Assembly: GCF_021513155.1 (NCBI RefSeq)
Contig: NZ_CP090983.1
Span: forward strand, 2,334,621-2,398,620
Direction of reading: 5' to 3'
Length of the DNA: 64,000 bases
DNA from: Jeotgalibaca sp. MA1X17-3
GTDB taxonomy: Bacteria; Bacillota; Bacilli; Lactobacillales; Aerococcaceae
The notes below the pieces were generated by a model that saw nothing but the letters and a program-made list of their open reading frames with translations, ran no database searches and had not been told where the DNA came from. The position numbers and the translations under genes were made by a program. Below, one piece after another: positions 35,518 through 44,698 of this stretch (position 1 is its first letter; every line of letters begins with the position of its first letter).

Positions 35518-35967
35518 CTAAAAGTTTATTTGTCGATTCATAATTTCTTCAATCTCTTCAGCTTTAGTAGCCTGTTTCAGTTCATTACTAATATCTTCTT
35601 TCATTAACATACGTGCAACTTGGGATAGGATTTTTAAATGTCCTTCCCCTTTTTGAACTTCTGGAATTAGCATGGACAAAATAAAATTGGTTGGTTTTCC
35701 ATCCATAGATTCCCATTCTATCCCTTGATTTAATTTAACAATTAAAATTCCAGGTTCTGTAATGGCAGTACTTTTTCCATGAGGAATTGCAAATCCATTC
35801 ATCATTCCTGTCGTTCCTTCTTTTTCACGTTTGACAAGAGCAGTATAAACCTCTTCTTCATCATTTGTAAAACCTTCTGTAGCTGCTTTCTCTGCTAAAA
35901 AATGAAAGACTTCATCTTGAGTTGAAAAATTTTGTTCTATAAAAATTGCTGTTTTTAACTGTGTCAT
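35518..35967 (-). CDS. fruB: PTS fructose-type EIIA
   Basis: A 149-residue EIIA of the fructose/mannitol class. The phosphorylated histidine is in NGFAIPHGKSTAI, and ILIVKLNQGIEWESMDGKPTNFI is a family block. The start at 35967 follows AAGGAG; the outer frame includes that site in its coding part and is rejected. It takes phosphate from HPr and passes it to the EIIB domain of the EIIBC encoded 25 bp upstream. The order kinase, EIIBC, EIIA is a standard fructose operon. Confidence 0.9.
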   Translation of the reverse strand: MTQLKTAIFIEQNFSTQDEVFHFLAEKAATEGFTNDEEEVYTALVKREKEGTTGMMNGFAIPHGKSTAITEPGILIVKLNQGIEWESMDGKPTNFILSMLIPEVQKGEGHLKILSQVARMLMKEDISNELKQATKAEEIEEIMNRQINF

Positions 35968-35992
35968 TTTTTCTCCTTTCAAATTTTTTTAA

Positions 35993-37413
35993 TTATACTT
36001 TTACTTTCTGATAAGCTAATTTACGTACCATACCTAGTAATACTCCTCCAATGAGTGAACCTACCAAAATAGATAGTACCCATTGTAATCCACCTGTAAC
36101 AACTGGCAATACTAAGAATCCACCATGTGGTGCTGGAACTTGTACACCAAACATGTATGTAAGAATAGCAGCTACTGATGAACCAATCATCATAATAGGT
36201 AACACTCTTAAAGGATCTTTAGCTGCAAAAGGAATCGCTCCTTCTGTAATATGAGTTGAGCCCAAAATGATGTTTACCAGACCAGAGTTACGCTCATCCT
36301 TATCAAAGTATTTAGGGAAAAGTAATACAGCTACTGACGTAATCAGCGGTGGTGCAATACAGGCTGCTGATACACCAGCCATAAAAGCAGTATTTCCTTG
36401 TGCTAGTAACGCTGTTCCCGTTACATAAGCTGCCTTGTTTACTGGCCCCCCATATCAAATGCACACATACACCCAACTATTAGTCCCAGTACAATAGGGT
36501 TTGAATCTTGGAACCCAGCTAAGAAATCCATCATTCCATTGTTAATTGCTTCCATCGGTTGAGAAAGAAGGACCATTCCAACCCCAGTAATGAGTACCCC
36601 TAAAACGGGTAGAATAAAAATAGCTTTTAATCCCTCTAAAGAATGAGGCATCCCTTTAAGCATTTTGCTTAATAGTAATACTACAAACCCTGCAAGAAAA
36701 CCAGAAACAATTCCTCCTAAGAAACCAGTTCCACCACTTAATGCAATCATTCCACCAACAAATCCAGCTACCAAACCTGGTCGTTTTGCAATACTCTCCG
36801 CAATATATGCAGATAAAACTGGAACCATCAATCCCATTGCGGTTCCTCCAACATCTTTTAGAGTCGCTGCAATTTGACTATATTGATCACTTGTTGGATC
36901 AGCTGAGTAAATTCCAAATAAGAATGATATCGCAACAAGAACACCTCCACTTACTACAAACGGGAGCATATGGGAGACACCATTCATTAAATGCTTGTAT
37001 ATCTGACGACCGATACTCGCTGAAGAACCTCGATCTGATTGATCAGTACCACTGTTTTCTGTACTACCATTGACTGATTTTGTAGTACCGCCCATCACTT
37101 TTCCTTTTCCATCTAAAGCATCTTGAATGAGTTTATCTGCTTCTTTAATTCCTCTTCCAACTGAAACATCAATTACCCGTTTCCCAGCAAAGCGTTCTGC
37201 ATTAACGTCTTTATCTGAAGCAATAATAACTGCATCTGCACCTGCTATCTCTTCAGTCGTTAGTTCATTTTCTACTCCAATTTGACCATGTGTTTCTACT
37301 TTTATGGTAATACCTTTCTTTTTCGCTGCTTGTTCTAAAGCCTCTTGTGCCATATACGTATGGGCAATCCCTGTTGGGCACCCTGTTGCTGCTATTAATT
37401 GATAATTTGCCAT
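35993..37413 (-). pseudogene. fruA: PTS fructose-type EIIBC (frameshift in EIIC)
   Basis: The intact protein would be about 473 residues. EIIB comes first, with the phospho-cysteine in ATGCPTGIAHTYMAQEALE. A Gly/Ser linker (about 110-130) leads to EIIC (HMLPFVVSGGVLVAISFLFG, GLVAGFVGGMIALSGGTGFLGG). The frame ends at CMCAFDMGGQ; with one more G in the G6 run at 36446-36451 it continues PVNKAAYVTGTALLAQGNTAFMAGVSAACIAPP and on to the stop at 35993. The enzyme imports fructose as fructose 1-phosphate for the kinase encoded just upstream. The missing base looks like a homopolymer undercall. Confidence 0.87.
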
Positions 37414-37418
37414 TTATT

Positions 37419-38357
37419 TCACTTCCCTTTCTCTGTTTTTACTTGGGTTACTTGTATTTGTTTCATTAATTCTTCTACATCAGTGAAATCTGTTAATCCT
37501 GAAGAAAATGCTGTGGAACTTCCAGCTGCACTTGCTTTAAGCAACGCTCCTTCTACTTCGTGTCCTGTTAAAAGCATTCCCATGAAGGTTCCTAATAAAG
37601 TGTCTCCAGAGCAAGCTGTATTAATCACTTTTCCCTTTGCTGCATTAACAAAGGTCATTTTATCTTTTTCGATATAAACTGCTCCCTCTTCTCCTAACGA
37701 AAGCAAGACACGTTGCGCTCCCATTTCAATTAATTTTTTACCGTATTGTAATAATTCTTCTTGATCTAATTTTTCACAATTAAACCAAGCAGCGAGTTCT
37801 TCATCATTTGGTTTTATAAGCGCTGGCCGATATTGTAAACATTCCAATACTACTTTGGAGCTAGAATCTAAAATAAGTCGGAAACCATTTTCTTGAGAAA
37901 TCCTAGCCGCTTCCAATAAGAATGAATCATCTACGCCTTTAGGATTACTACCTGAAATAAACAAAGTATCTTCAGAATTTAATTTTTTTATTTGATGTAA
38001 TAATTGTGCTAACTCTTTTTTAGAAATCATTGGACCTTGATTAACTAGTTTATATTCAGTATTTTCTTCCTCTACTCGAGTAAATACGTTGATGCGAGTT
38101 TGTCCAGTCACTTTTATAAAATCAGTTTGAACTCCTGCTTTTTGTAATTCCTCTTCGATATACGTTCCGGTAAAACCTCCAAGAAATCCTAGTGCAATAT
38201 TTTCAATTCCTAACATTTTTAGTACAAAAGAAATATTGACCCCTTTTCCATTAGCCTGTGCCTCATCTTTTAACGTACGATTGACTATAGAAGGTTGCAT
38301 TGTCTTCGTCGCAATAAATAAATCTATCGCTGGATTAGTAGTACATGTATAAAACAA
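37419..38357 (-). CDS. fruK: 1-phosphofructokinase (PfkB family)
   Basis: A 312-residue PfkB-fold kinase converting fructose 1-phosphate to fructose 1,6-bisphosphate with ATP. Signature regions are NPAIDLFI, GKGVNISFVLKMLGIENIALGFLGG and the C-terminal anion-hole motif, here ACSGDTLLGTFM in place of the usual GAGDS. The catalytic Asp is kept. The start codon is TTG at 38357, with GGAGG 8 nt before it. First gene of the fructose operon, divergent from an RpiR-type regulator. A related tagatose-6-phosphate kinase is less likely given the EIIABC partner. Confidence 0.88.
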   Translation of the reverse strand: MFYTCTTNPAIDLFIATKTMQPSIVNRTLKDEAQANGKGVNISFVLKMLGIENIALGFLGGFTGTYIEEELQKAGVQTDFIKVTGQTRINVFTRVEEENTEYKLVNQGPMISKKELAQLLHQIKKLNSEDTLFISGSNPKGVDDSFLLEAARISQENGFRLILDSSSKVVLECLQYRPALIKPNDEELAAWFNCEKLDQEELLQYGKKLIEMGAQRVLLSLGEEGAVYIEKDKMTFVNAAKGKVINTACSGDTLLGTFMGMLLTGHEVEGALLKASAAGSSTAFSSGLTDFTDVEELMKQIQVTQVKTEKGK

Positions 38358-38420
38358 TTTACCTTCCTCCTTTCTTTTTGTTCCATCATTCCTTATAATT
38401 CATTATAATAGACAATTATA

Positions 38421-38434
38421 TGTAAAGGTTTTCA
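38421..38434. promoter_or_regulatory. cre-like/operator sequence before fructose operon
   Basis: TGTAAAGGTTTTCA in the divergent gap differs from a good cre only at the central CG, here GG. It may bind CcpA or the adjacent RpiR-type regulator. Confidence 0.3.
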
Positions 38435-38502
38435 AAAGTGCTTATATACCTCTCGTATTATGAAAAAATTTACAATCTTTAAAAAAGGAAGGGATTTAAT
38501 TT

Positions 38503-39297
38503 ATGATCTATTCATTTATACCTCAATCAAAAGTAACCTCTGTTGATTTTATCGAGACACTCAGCTCTTCTGAAAAATATCTACTAAGCTACATTGATGA
38601 TCATCTCGAAGATATTCCAGAACTTTCTATTGTAAAGCTCAGTGAATCAGCAAATGTTTCAACGGCTACCATTATCCGCACAATGAAAAAGATTGGATTT
38701 AAAGGATACACTGCTTTTAAATATCACCTTCGTGCACAAGAAAAAAACAATCCTAAATTCAATAATATGAATCAAATTGACAAAAAAATTCGCGAAGCAA
38801 TTTTAAAAAATGAACAAGAAGTGATAAGAACTATTCAAATGTTGGACAGTGGAACTATTGAAGATGCAATCCAAAGTATTAAATCAGCTAAACGTGTAAT
38901 GATTTTTGCTCGAGGTTTTTCTGAATTGATTGCAAAGGAAATGGTTATAAAATTTCAACTACTCGGAAAGTATAGCGAGTTACACGATGATCCAAATATC
39001 GTTCGTACTATTAGCAAGCGACTTTCTTTGAATGATATTGTAATTTTCATTTCTCTAAATGGTGAAACGGAAGAATTAGTTCAAGCTGCTAAAAATTGTG
39101 TCGATAATCACATTCAAACAATCTCCATTACTGCCAATGCATCTGGCAAATTATTAGACTATACAACTTTATCTTTTATTGGTTTCAAATCACCTTATTC
39201 TTATTTTCCAGATTATGAGGTTCGTTCGCGTTTACCTCTACAAGTAATCGCTCGAACACTTATGGATGCCTATGCTATTCGCTATGAAGAGATCTAA
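38503..39297 (+). CDS. RpiR/MurR-family transcriptional regulator
   Basis: A 264-residue regulator. The N-terminal HTH_6 domain is clear (SSSEKYLLSYIDDHLEDIPELS, VKLSESANVSTATIIRTMKK, IGFKGYTAFKYHL), and residues 110-250 form a SIS sugar-phosphate isomerase domain (ARGFSELIAKEMVIKF, VIFISLNGETEELVQAAKN). It would sense a sugar phosphate, probably fructose 1-phosphate, and control the divergent fructose operon. RpiR control is less usual than a DeoR-type FruR for such operons. An AAGGAAGGG site precedes the ATG. Confidence 0.88.
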   Translation: MIYSFIPQSKVTSVDFIETLSSSEKYLLSYIDDHLEDIPELSIVKLSESANVSTATIIRTMKKIGFKGYTAFKYHLRAQEKNNPKFNNMNQIDKKIREAILKNEQEVIRTIQMLDSGTIEDAIQSIKSAKRVMIFARGFSELIAKEMVIKFQLLGKYSELHDDPNIVRTISKRLSLNDIVIFISLNGETEELVQAAKNCVDNHIQTISITANASGKLLDYTTLSFIGFKSPYSYFPDYEVRSRLPLQVIARTLMDAYAIRYEEI

Positions 39298-39454
39298 TTG
39301 TTTAAATAGAAAAATCATCGTTAGAGTCATTAAAACTCATTTAAGACAACAGAAATTCCATTTCACCTTTCTTTGTCTTAATAAGTCTTTATCTGTACAC
39401 AAATTGATTATCTTTTAGTAGGAGTGTCTTAATAACGCCTTAATCGTAGTTAAA

Positions 39455-39625
39455 ACTTATTTATTCGGACAAAGATCAAGTCTATATTACTTTTTAGTCT
39501 AAATTATGTTTTATTGTATCTGTTTCACCAAAAAAGTAGTGTCATTAGGACACGCTAGAGGTCCTTTCCTCTACCTTTGTCCGAATGGAAAACTTTTTGG
39601 ACAAAGATAGAGGAATAACTAAAAT
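39455..39625. repeat. Inverted copies of TCGGACAAAG with a strong hairpin
   Basis: The 450-bp gap after the RpiR gene holds no coding sequence that I can support. ATTCGGACAAAGAT occurs near 39465, its reverse complement CTTTGTCCGAAT near 39575, and TTGGACAAAGAT near 39597. CCTCTACCTTTGTCC at 39568-39582 and GGACAAAGATAGAGG at 39599-39613 form a hairpin with one mismatch and a 16-nt loop. This may be a small mobile repeat (MITE-like) or a structured RNA. Confidence 0.5.
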
Positions 39626-39748
39626 CCTGTCTGAATAAATTGAGTACAAAAAGTATCTGGTCTTATAGTCTTGACTTTATTGCAGATAAGCCATACTATA
39701 AATCTATTGTTTTTAAGAAACTATTACTTTTACAAAAAGGAACTTGAG

Positions 39749-40402
39749 ATGAAAACTAATAAAAAACTTCGCTTTTTAATGATGGTATCCGGTGTACTAT
39801 TTATTGGGATATCTGTATCTTTCTTACGCATGTCTAATCTGGGAACGGATCCTTACTCTACCTTTAATCTAGGTCTGAGTTCCTTACTAGGAATTCAATT
39901 TGGAACCGTTTCTTTGATAATGAATGCACTACTCCTTCTATTAATTTTTATTTTTGCTAGAAAAAATATTGGCTGGGGAACTCTTTTCAATATGGTATTG
40001 GTTGGATATATTTCTGACTTTATTACATCTATCTTTACAGATACATTTGGTGAAATGGAAAACTTTGGTATACGGATTTTATTTACCGTTATTGGAATTA
40101 TCATTTTAAGTATTGGTGCTGCTCTATATATGGCTCCTGAATTGGGAGTCTCTCCCTATGATGCTTTGCCTTTAATTTTAATTGAGAAAATCAGTCCAAA
40201 TATATCCTTTCGAGTAGCTAGAGTACTTCTTGATTTTCTGTTTTCGGGAATCGGTTTTCTACTAGGAGCCACAATTGGAATTAGCACGATCGTCACTTCT
40301 TTATTTATGGGACCAATCATGCAATTCTTCTTAAATGTTTTTGGAAAATGGATTGAGAGTGCTGAAAAAATAGAGCCTTCTTCTGTTGAAGAGACTCTTT
40401 AA
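39749..40402 (+). CDS. YczE/YitT-like integral membrane protein
   Basis: A 217-residue protein with about five to six membrane helices. The start motif (FLMMVSGVLFIGISVSFLRM), the repeated GTDPYSTFNLG and LGVSPYDALPLIL half-motifs and TIGISTIVTSLFMGPIMQFF are typical of the YczE/DUF6198 family of duplicated-half membrane proteins. Function is unknown; some relatives lie beside peptide synthetase or transport genes. The start at 39749 follows AAAAGGAAC; the longer frame has no site. A strong terminator follows. Confidence 0.78.
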   Translation: MKTNKKLRFLMMVSGVLFIGISVSFLRMSNLGTDPYSTFNLGLSSLLGIQFGTVSLIMNALLLLLIFIFARKNIGWGTLFNMVLVGYISDFITSIFTDTFGEMENFGIRILFTVIGIIILSIGAALYMAPELGVSPYDALPLILIEKISPNISFRVARVLLDFLFSGIGFLLGATIGISTIVTSLFMGPIMQFFLNVFGKWIESAEKIEPSSVEETL

Positions 40403-40418
40403 CAAATTATATTTTAAA

Positions 40419-40457
40419 AAAAGAGGGTGGAGCAAATTTGCTCTACCCTCTTTTTTA
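40419..40457. terminator. Terminator between YczE-like and CNNM genes, bidirectional
   Basis: Stem AAAAAGAGGGTGGAGCAAA / TTTGCTCTACCCTCTTTTTT with one G-T pair, ending at the converging gene's stop codon. Confidence 0.9.
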
Positions 40458-41735
40458 TTATCCTGTAAATTCTAGTTGATTCTTCTCTACTGTTATTTCC
40501 AAGATTCTTGTGTCTTTTACCTTTATTACATGAACCAACATATTGCCATAAGTTACTTGGTCGGTCTCTTTGGGAAAACGACCTAACATTTCTGAAACGA
40601 ATCCACTGATTGTATTGGAAACAAAAATTTCTTCCCCTTGAAGTTCAAATAGATCAAATACTTTTTCAAGACTAGCTTCCCCACGTACTTGATATTTCCC
40701 TTCTTTAAGGAGGATGATTTCTTCTTCGATATCATCGGTTTCGTCCCAAATTTCTCCTACCAGTTCTTCCAGAACATCTTCCATCGTCACAATCCCTATT
40801 GTACCACCGTATTCATCGGAAACTACAGCCATATGTGCCTTGCTTTGTTGCATGATTTTCAACAGTCGAGATAGTTTCATCATGGCCGGAATATAAATTA
40901 CTTCTTTCATTGATTCAGTTGGTGATAACTCTGCTTCCCCTTTTGCTTTTCTACGCATATAACGATTGAAATCTCTCTCATGTAGAACACCACGTACTTC
41001 ATCAATAGAATCATCATATAACAAGATTCGTGAGTAGCCATGTTCGTCAAAAGTTTCTTGTATTTCCTCGTCTGTATCATGTAGATCAGCAGCCACCACA
41101 TCCACACGCGGTGTAAGAATACTATCCACTTCTAAATCATGAAATTCGATAGCAGATCGAATTAATTGATGTTCATCATCTTCCAGTGAGCCGCCGTTTT
41201 CTGCTTCATCTACAATTGATAAAAGCTCTTCTTCACTAATTCTCTTATCTTCTGATTGTAGACGCTTAGCCAACATGTTATTCCATTTTGCAAAAATCCA
41301 ATTAAGTGGTTTTAAAATTCTCATTAAAACACTTAAAACGGGTGTGGCAAACTTAGCGACTCTTTCTGGTCGATCTTTTGCGATTGCCTTCGGAGTAATT
41401 TCACCAAAAACTAATACAAGTATAGTCATGACGATTGTGGAAATCGTTACACCATATTGCGGGAAATAACTGATGAAAAGAATGGTTGATAAGGATGAAG
41501 AAGCAATATTTACAATATTATTTCCTACTAAAATAGTAGAAAGAACATTGTTATAATCTTCTGTAAGACTTAATGTGCGTTCTGCACGCTTATCTCCTTT
41601 TTTTGCATCATTTCGCAATCGGATTCGATTGGCCGATGTAAAAGCTGTTTCCGAGGAAGAAAAATACCCCGATAATAAAAGTAACACCACCAAAATCACA
41701 ATCGTCATTATACTACTACTACTGTCACTGTCCAT
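40458..41735 (-). CDS. CNNM/HlyC-CorC-family transporter
   Basis: A 425-residue membrane protein in the usual order: DUF21/CNNM membrane domain (residues about 8-190, LLLLSGYFSSSETAFTSANRIRLR, LVFGEITPKAIA), a CBS pair (SILTPRVDVVAADLHD; HMAVVSDEYGGTIGIVTMEDVLEELVGEIWDE) and a C-terminal CorC_HlyC domain (GFVSEMLGRFPKETDQV). Such proteins export or exchange Mg2+ or Co2+; the old name 'hemolysin' is misleading. The start at 41735 is chosen since the membrane domain begins there and AGGGGG lies 10 nt before it. Confidence 0.88.
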   Translation of the reverse strand: MDSDSSSSIMTIVILVVLLLLSGYFSSSETAFTSANRIRLRNDAKKGDKRAERTLSLTEDYNNVLSTILVGNNIVNIASSSLSTILFISYFPQYGVTISTIVMTILVLVFGEITPKAIAKDRPERVAKFATPVLSVLMRILKPLNWIFAKWNNMLAKRLQSEDKRISEEELLSIVDEAENGGSLEDDEHQLIRSAIEFHDLEVDSILTPRVDVVAADLHDTDEEIQETFDEHGYSRILLYDDSIDEVRGVLHERDFNRYMRRKAKGEAELSPTESMKEVIYIPAMMKLSRLLKIMQQSKAHMAVVSDEYGGTIGIVTMEDVLEELVGEIWDETDDIEEEIILLKEGKYQVRGEASLEKVFDLFELQGEEIFVSNTISGFVSEMLGRFPKETDQVTYGNMLVHVIKVKDTRILEITVEKNQLEFTG

Positions 41736-41868
41736 TAGACAGAATTCCCCCTTATAATCTTTCTTATTTTTATTATACAACAAATGAGTAGTTATAAAGT
41801 AGCATCTATTTCATTTTAATACAATAATAATGTACGATTCTTCATTTTTCCTTAACCTTTAGAGCCTT

Positions 41869-42714
41869 CTATACTTCCGAATCCTTTTCTACAGGGTTTT
41901 CATGATAAGAAACCCAATCACTATAACTTCCTGCATACAGACTCACATTTTGAAAACCTGCCATCTTTAAAGCTAAAATATTTGGAACGGCTGTAACTCC
42001 CGAGCCACAATATACAATCACAGGTTTTTCTGCATCTAATTCTGAAAAACGCTTCTTCTGCTCACGTTCTCCTTTAAAAACTCCATCCTCTAGCCCATCT
42101 GTCCAGACTTTGTTGATGGCTCCAGGAATATGTCCCGATATTCGATCCATAGGTTCAAAACCTCCCAGATATCGTTCTTTCGCTCGCGAATCTACTAACG
42201 TTATCGCTTCATTTTTTTCAGATATCATCTGCTTTATTTCTTTATAAGAAGTAAGCATCTCTTCTTTAATTGTAACTTCAAAATGAGTTTGTTTCCCTAC
42301 TTGAGGGGATTCTGTGGATAATGGATATCCCGCTTTCTCCCATCCTTGAAATCCTTGTTCCAATAAATAAACCTGTTCATGACCCATGTACGTTAACAAC
42401 CACCATGCTCGAGATGCAAAAGCCATTTCTCCGTCATCGTATACAATCACCTTTTGGTCACGATCGATTCCTATCTTTTCAACCTCTTTTTGGAGTTTTT
42501 TTAAATCAGGAAGAGGATGTCTCCCTCCATGTTCCGAAACTGGTCCAGATAACTGTTTTTCTAAATCAAAATAAAAGGCTCCAGGAATATGTCCTTTTTC
42601 ATATAAGTTTCTTCCTTCGGATGAATTTTGCAAACTAAAACGACAGTCTATTATTTTCACATTTGTTTGATTCAATAATTTTTTTACTTCTTCTTTCTTT
42701 ATTAGAAATCCCAT
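41869..42714 (-). CDS. sseA: Tandem-rhodanese sulfurtransferase (SseA-type)
   Basis: About 281 residues with two rhodanese domains. The inactive N-terminal one holds GHIPGAFYFDLEKQLSGP and VVYDDGEMAFASRAWWLL-like sequence (no active cysteine). The C-terminal one has the active loop VYCGSGVTAVPNILAL with the catalytic Cys and GHIPGAINKVW. It would move sulfane sulfur from thiosulfate or 3-mercaptopyruvate to cyanide or thiols. The start at 42714 follows AAGGAG, which lies inside the longer frame. Its role may connect with the cysteine breakdown genes at the start of the window. Confidence 0.88.
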   Translation of the reverse strand: MGFLIKKEEVKKLLNQTNVKIIDCRFSLQNSSEGRNLYEKGHIPGAFYFDLEKQLSGPVSEHGGRHPLPDLKKLQKEVEKIGIDRDQKVIVYDDGEMAFASRAWWLLTYMGHEQVYLLEQGFQGWEKAGYPLSTESPQVGKQTHFEVTIKEEMLTSYKEIKQMISEKNEAITLVDSRAKERYLGGFEPMDRISGHIPGAINKVWTDGLEDGVFKGEREQKKRFSELDAEKPVIVYCGSGVTAVPNILALKMAGFQNVSLYAGSYSDWVSYHENPVEKDSEV

Positions 42715-42844
42715 TTTTATAGGCTCCTTTTTCATTTTTTTCTATTATCTCATAAATATATTAAAAAAATTTCTAATTATTCATGTTTCTCGCTTCAATT
42801 TGTAGTAAAATAGAATAAGACTTAAAATTTAAGGAGCGATACTA

Positions 42845-44035
42845 GTGGAAAGAATAGTTGGAACTGTAGTAAGAGGTCTTCGTAGTCCCATCATTAACCA
42901 GGGAGACAAAATTGAAGAAATCGTTGTGGAAACTGTTTTAAAAGCATCTGAAATTGAAGGCTTTTCTATTCAGGATCGAGATATTGTTTCGATTACCGAA
43001 TCAATCGTTGCTCGGGCACAAGGGAACTATGCATCTATTGATGATATTGCATCGGATGTACACGAAAAATTTGGTGATGATACCATTGGAGTTATTTTTC
43101 CTATTTTAAGTCGAAATCGTTTTTCACTTAATTTATCAGGTATTGCTAAAAAAGCAAAAAAAATTGTTTTAATGTTGAGTTATCCTTCTGATGAAGTTGG
43201 AAATCACTTAGTAGATTTGGATTTACTTGATGAAAAAGGAATCAACCCTTGGACAGATCTATTGACCGAAGAAGAATTCCGAAATCATTTTGGTTACATC
43301 AAACATACTTTTACCGGTGTAGACTATATAGAATATTACAAATCACTAGTTGAACAATATGGTGTGGAATGTGAAGTGATTTTCTCAAACAATCCTCAAT
43401 CGATTTTAGACTATACAAAAAATGTGCTCACTTGTGACATCCATTCTCGTTTTAGAACAAAGAGAATTCTTCTTGCAAATGGTGCTGAAAAAGTATTTAG
43501 TTTAGATGAAATCTTAGCAAAACCAATAAATGGTAGTGGCTATAATGAGAAATTTGGTTTGTTGGGATCCAACAAAGCAACAGAAGAAAGCGTAAAACTT
43601 TTCCCTCGCAACAGCCAACCTGTTGTGGACGAAATTCAAAGAGTCTTAAAGGAAAAAACTGGAAAAGACGTTGAAGTCATGATTTATGGAGACGGAGCTT
43701 TTAAAGATCCAGTTGGAAAAATATGGGAACTTGCTGATCCAGTTGTTTCTCCTGCTTACACAGAGGGCTTAGATGGAACACCTAGTGAAGTGAAATTGAA
43801 ATATTTAGCTGATAATAATTTCTCTGAATTAAAGGGAGACGACTTAAAAGCTGCTATCTCTGATTACATTGAAAATAAAGGCGCCGATCTAGTTGGTACG
43901 ATGGAAGCACAAGGAACGACTCCTCGAAAACTAACCGATTTAATTGGTAGTCTTTCTGATTTAACTTCTGGAAGTGGCGATAAAGGAACTCCTATCGTTC
44001 ATATTCAAGGATACTTCGATAACTTTACAAGTTAA
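42845..44035 (+). CDS. CofE-like (F420-0:gamma-glutamyl ligase fold) protein
   Basis: A 396-residue protein of the F420-0:glutamate ligase family (PF01996), with blocks FSIQDRDIVSITESIVARAQG, DDTIGVIFPILSRNRFSLNL, VMIYGDGAFKDPVGKIWELADPVVSPAY and GTTPRKLTDLIGS. The GTG start at 42845 has AAGGAG 8 nt before it. Lactobacillales are not known to make F420, and no other F420 gene is visible, so the true acceptor is probably something else. The protein is larger than archaeal CofE (about 250 residues). It stands alone and ends before a long hairpin. Confidence 0.75.
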   Translation: MERIVGTVVRGLRSPIINQGDKIEEIVVETVLKASEIEGFSIQDRDIVSITESIVARAQGNYASIDDIASDVHEKFGDDTIGVIFPILSRNRFSLNLSGIAKKAKKIVLMLSYPSDEVGNHLVDLDLLDEKGINPWTDLLTEEEFRNHFGYIKHTFTGVDYIEYYKSLVEQYGVECEVIFSNNPQSILDYTKNVLTCDIHSRFRTKRILLANGAEKVFSLDEILAKPINGSGYNEKFGLLGSNKATEESVKLFPRNSQPVVDEIQRVLKEKTGKDVEVMIYGDGAFKDPVGKIWELADPVVSPAYTEGLDGTPSEVKLKYLADNNFSELKGDDLKAAISDYIENKGADLVGTMEAQGTTPRKLTDLIGSLSDLTSGSGDKGTPIVHIQGYFDNFTS

Positions 44036-44071
44036 TAAAGAAATTGATAGGACGCTAGAGTCCTTCAGCAT

Positions 44072-44124
44072 AAAACATCTTTCTTACGTTCAAGTAGTAC
44101 TTATGAGCGTAAGAAAGGTGTTTT
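44072..44124 (+). terminator. Long hairpin after CofE-like gene
   Basis: Arms AAAACATCTTTCTTACG and CGTAAGAAAGGTGTTTT (with G-T pairs) enclose a 19-nt loop, followed by TGTGGTTTT. The T-run is weak, so it is an RNA hairpin and probable terminator. Confidence 0.65.
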
Positions 44125-44189
44125 GTGGTTTTACAGCCTGTTATCTATTCAATTACTACCGTTGTTTCCTGCTTAAACTCTTCTATATT

Positions 44190-44440
44190 CTTAACGGTTG
44201 TGATTATTTAGACATTCGAGGAAGAAATAAGAGTATCAGTGATGATTTCAAAAAAAATATTGATGATGGAAATACAGAAACAGTTAGTTCTGGCTTCTCC
44301 ACTTCAAATAGTTAAAGCCACAATAATTGCTGGAATAGTACCAATGATAGGTCTTACAAAGGGAATTAAATTTGTACAAGAGCAATAACTGCCAAAAGAA
44401 AAACATACGGAATATCAATCACCAAATAGCCTATGAACAT
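44190..44440 (-). pseudogene. Decayed AI-2E family transporter fragment
   Basis: Minus-strand translation from 44440 gives MFIGYLVIDIPYVFLLAVIAL and, after a frame change, NLIPFVRPIIGTIPAIIVALT. Both match consecutive blocks of AI-2E family permeases (FIGYLIIGLPYALLLAVIAG, N-IPYVGPIIGAIPAIIVAL). Further on EIITDTLISSSNV is a weak match to the QQIEGNLISPNV region. The frame shifts and stops several times, and the ends of the gene are missing, so this is a real remnant rather than a single-base error. The rest of the 660-bp gap before the next gene holds only hairpins. Confidence 0.55.
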
Positions 44441-44569
44441 TAATACCTTGCTTAATAAGGGAATCTTCTTTTATTAAGTATCTTTACTTTAGCAGACTTC
44501 CATTAAGCTTTCATTGAAACAGAGTTCTTGTTCAAAAAATAATATTTATAGGAAGGGTTTATGAAATAA

Positions 44570-44613
44570 AGTAGTACCCTATCTCCTTTCTGTAAAGGAA
44601 ATAAGGTACTACT
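44570..44613. terminator. Hairpin, probable terminator of glycan locus 2 enzyme operon
   Basis: AAGTAGTACC and GGTACTACTT arms with an inner TCCTTTC/GAAAGGA-type stem; on the minus strand TTTATTTC follows. It lies 86 bp past the stop of the DUF4091 gene. Confidence 0.6.
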
Positions 44614-44698
44614 TATCTAAGTGATGAATAAGGATGAATTACCTTTATAATAGATGTAAACACCTATTTATAAACATATTCTTAATAGAAAATTCATT

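Noticed and set aside
36741..37073. 110-codon plus-strand frame
   Set aside because: Antisense shadow of the fructose EIIBC gene, without start signal.
42321..42638. 105-codon plus-strand frame
   Set aside because: Antisense shadow of the rhodanese gene.
43974..44315. 113-codon plus-strand frame
   Set aside because: It overlaps the end of the CofE-like gene and the terminator hairpin, has no ribosome site and no protein-like pattern.
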